From Sorangium cellulosum So ce56 (lineage in GTDB: Bacteria > Myxococcota_A > Polyangia > Polyangiales > Polyangiaceae): 64,000 nucleotides of DNA. The translations under genes and the position numbers were made by a program. How positions within the stretch are numbered: position 1 is the first letter of the stretch; each line of letters starts with the position of its first letter. Under the pieces are notes generated by a model, which searched no databases, was not told where the DNA came from, and saw only the letters and a program-made list of their open reading frames with translations. Positions 63,301-64,000 of the stretch are shown piece after piece. The stretch spans positions 7,633,001-7,697,000 of the forward strand of contig NC_010162.1 of assembly GCF_000067165.1 (NCBI RefSeq), read 5' to 3'.

Positions 63301-64000
63301 CTTGATGTAGCGGGCCGTGTCCACGACGCCCTGGCTCCAGATGTCGCTGACGTGGGTCCAGACATTGATGCTCGCCGCGACCTTCTCGCCGGTGAGCGGG
63401 TCTTCCGAGTCGCTGTAGATGCCCCAGGCGGAGGGCGATTGCGGCGCCTCGAAGTTGTTGATCTGGTGATAGCGCAGGTCGCCGATCCGCGCGTTCAGCG
63501 CCTCGCGGCACGCCCCCATCAGCGCGGGGTCCCGCCCTGCTTCCTTGCGGCGCTCGTCGCTGCACATCTTGGCGGTCACGCCCGCCGGGAGCCGCGGACC
63601 GCCGCACGCCTCGGGGTCGGCCGCCTCGACGGGGCTGTGACAGAGCACGATCATCTCGGGCATCTTCGCGAGCGCGATGACGCCCCTCGAGTACCCGCGC
63701 CGCGCGCCGATCTCGTCGGCGAGGGCCTCGCAGGGCTGCCCCTCGCGCGCCGCGCCGCGCCGGCACGCGTCGACCTCGCGCGAGAGCGCGATGGCGTCGG
63801 CGTCATCGTCCATCTGCCCGTCGTAGACAGGGAACGTTTCGCCGCAGCGCGCCGCGTCCCCGTGCGTCCGGACGCACTCGGCGTACTTGGCGGTGACGAC
63901 GGCGCTGCGCAGGGCGACGTCCCACTCGTGGGCCGCCATGTCCGTGGCGACGAAATAGTCGGGGTTGCTGCCCGAGGTCACGTACCACGCCTGCGGCACG
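60349..64000 (-). CDS. Large zinc metalloprotease (metzincin-like), N-terminus outside the window
   Basis: At least 1216 residues; the stop is at 60349-60351 and the frame is still open at the right edge, so the start and any signal peptide are missing. The zinc site HEMGHSVGLRHNF matches HExxHxxGxxHN/D of metzincins, near residue 450 of the visible part, preceded by a long helical region. C-terminal parts include SSTMDYAGE downstream of the zinc site (Met in the place of the metzincin Met-turn), a Ca-binding-like loop PDLDGDGKAD and DADADDDDFSD near the end, then a Cys cluster (ECTCSSNRACG). Likely a secreted or surface endopeptidase of the type found in myxobacteria that prey on other microbes; substrate inferred only. 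Same strand as the kinase at 58820, with 422 nt between. Confidence 0.8.
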   Translation of the reverse strand, partial: VPQAWYVTSGSNPDYFVATDMAAHEWDVALRSAVVTAKYAECVRTHGDAARCGETFPVYDGQMDDDADAIALSREVDACRRGAAREGQPCEALADEIGARRGYSRGVIALAKMPEMIVLCHSPVEAADPEACGGPRLPAGVTAKMCSDERRKEAGRDPALMGACREALNARIGDLRYHQINNFEAPQSPSAWGIYSDSEDPLTGEKVAASINVWTHVSDIWSQGVVDTARYIKGELKTEDVTDGDYVRDWAQASEGASRGGALPRLTREELGRRIARSAGVDEAAVSEGTGQMAQNPALRESLRRLSKEVRGIAADATAPDSMRGVYEARRRAAAGSELEAELTTKAIQQLTGVEGLPLTDEVMRFASPLRGANPSVRRELANLKEIALAERGACVMHEAPAPLATADLADLLEEKFASKHGRFGEGDAAQKARRAEAMRRYLAQRAHTSVILHEMGHSVGLRHNFVSSSDAWGYRPQYWQLRTSNGRVKTRCETLSEDGEACVGPRYYDPVTENERKNLIWMFMQSSTMDYAGEPTQDLIGLGAYDFAAARLFYGDAVAVHADPSYKATTPRGKGVLAKIDDFGGVLGIQPEYDDEDIHYSELQSKYDLITPRSCVEVDPSAYVPSDWDEELDGVWHPLLDGLLVSIDGKTTRCRQQKVDYVTWRALETPRDVKGPSVDPAGRTRLPYGFATDRWADLGNLSVYRHDNGADAYELFNFFVTQQEVNHIFDNYRRGRQAFSVRAASERTLNRYNAKMRDGAKGLGLIMNIYREFALDRGYDFDTFWVQAANSLFKENTLAAGIAFDHFALQMARPQPGEHFLPDGDTVLRSSSDVFGDPGEPLVVVPNGATGYFGDIAVGGKPLENALAADKGEYDSSYTMNAGAYYDKAWVSMLMTESVDNFISDSRHDFLDARYRAVSLADVFPEGYRRWLANNLTGDDALKGVRVEADQRGRPVRDASGYPAGALGWTSWWAESGPESCFPAAGSIVCSSYGAPDSAPWNPRAPAKVAILDPQIGWEQQKFLIAWTLLYLPENQKQKWLDMMHVWEAGADADPGFPDRIELHHPSGKVFVAKTYGTETVFGKVVQKGIGARVLEYGNELLAKAYVTEPGPDLDGDGKADWHKVKPNPETGQPIVRWDPTIAAIADDGEVLREGVDGCKADADADDDDFSDFYECTCSSNRACGALESYLSVPAFIRQALAAFKLGDPTMKGLH

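Overview
The window is very GC-rich, with codon usage so biased that long open frames lie antisense to most genes. It carries giant Ser/Thr-His hybrid kinases, DUF3160 and other lipoproteins, ECF sigma modules with FecR/TPR partners, a free-standing Pkn-type kinase and a large metzincin protease. This mix points to a myxobacterium of the Sorangium/Polyangium type (inference from gene content; no rRNA or taxonomic marker is present).

Layout. 1-1411: 3' truncated glucuronoyl esterase (CE15) lipoprotein, minus strand. 2208-4082: erythromycin-esterase-like protein and a YbhB/PEBP protein, probably co-transcribed. 4248-7524: two small secreted proteins (one with eight cysteines, one Gly/Ala-rich), then a DUF5819 + HTTM membrane pair that resembles the SdpA/SdpB maturation genes of the sporulation-delaying-protein system. 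7871-8956: DmpA-type P1 peptidase. 9092-33752: four tandem paralogues (about 2010-2020 aa each) of an HstK-like protein: Ser/Thr kinase, AAA ATPase, TPR-like region, GAF, PAS, GAF-like, histidine kinase. A fifth copy lies at 44969-51025. All five carry the same bipartite upstream element at a fixed distance from the ATG. The copies are mosaics, near-identical in the catalytic parts and divergent in the middle, which suggests gene conversion.

33766-44737 separates copies 4 and 5. It holds two ECF sigma modules, each with a TM+TPR partner and exported proteins, plus lipoproteins and a DUF3160 lipoprotein. 51133-51867 is a conserved protein of unknown function. 51989-52292 is the most unusual stretch. 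Two tRNA-like genes appear with their halves in reversed order (T-arm/3' acceptor half upstream of 5' acceptor/D-arm half). Each 3' half has a matching acceptor strand and anticodon-stem strand only in the 5' half just downstream, as expected for circularly permuted tRNA genes.

After that come a GNAT acetyltransferase, a 21-bp minisatellite, a 909-aa collagen-like secreted protein with about 250 Gly-X-Y triplets, a GT4 glycosyltransferase, a soluble Ser/Thr kinase, and a large zinc metalloprotease cut by the right edge.

The kinase array looks like a family of cytosolic sensors with constant output modules and variable sensing modules. No response regulator is encoded nearby, so its targets must lie elsewhere.
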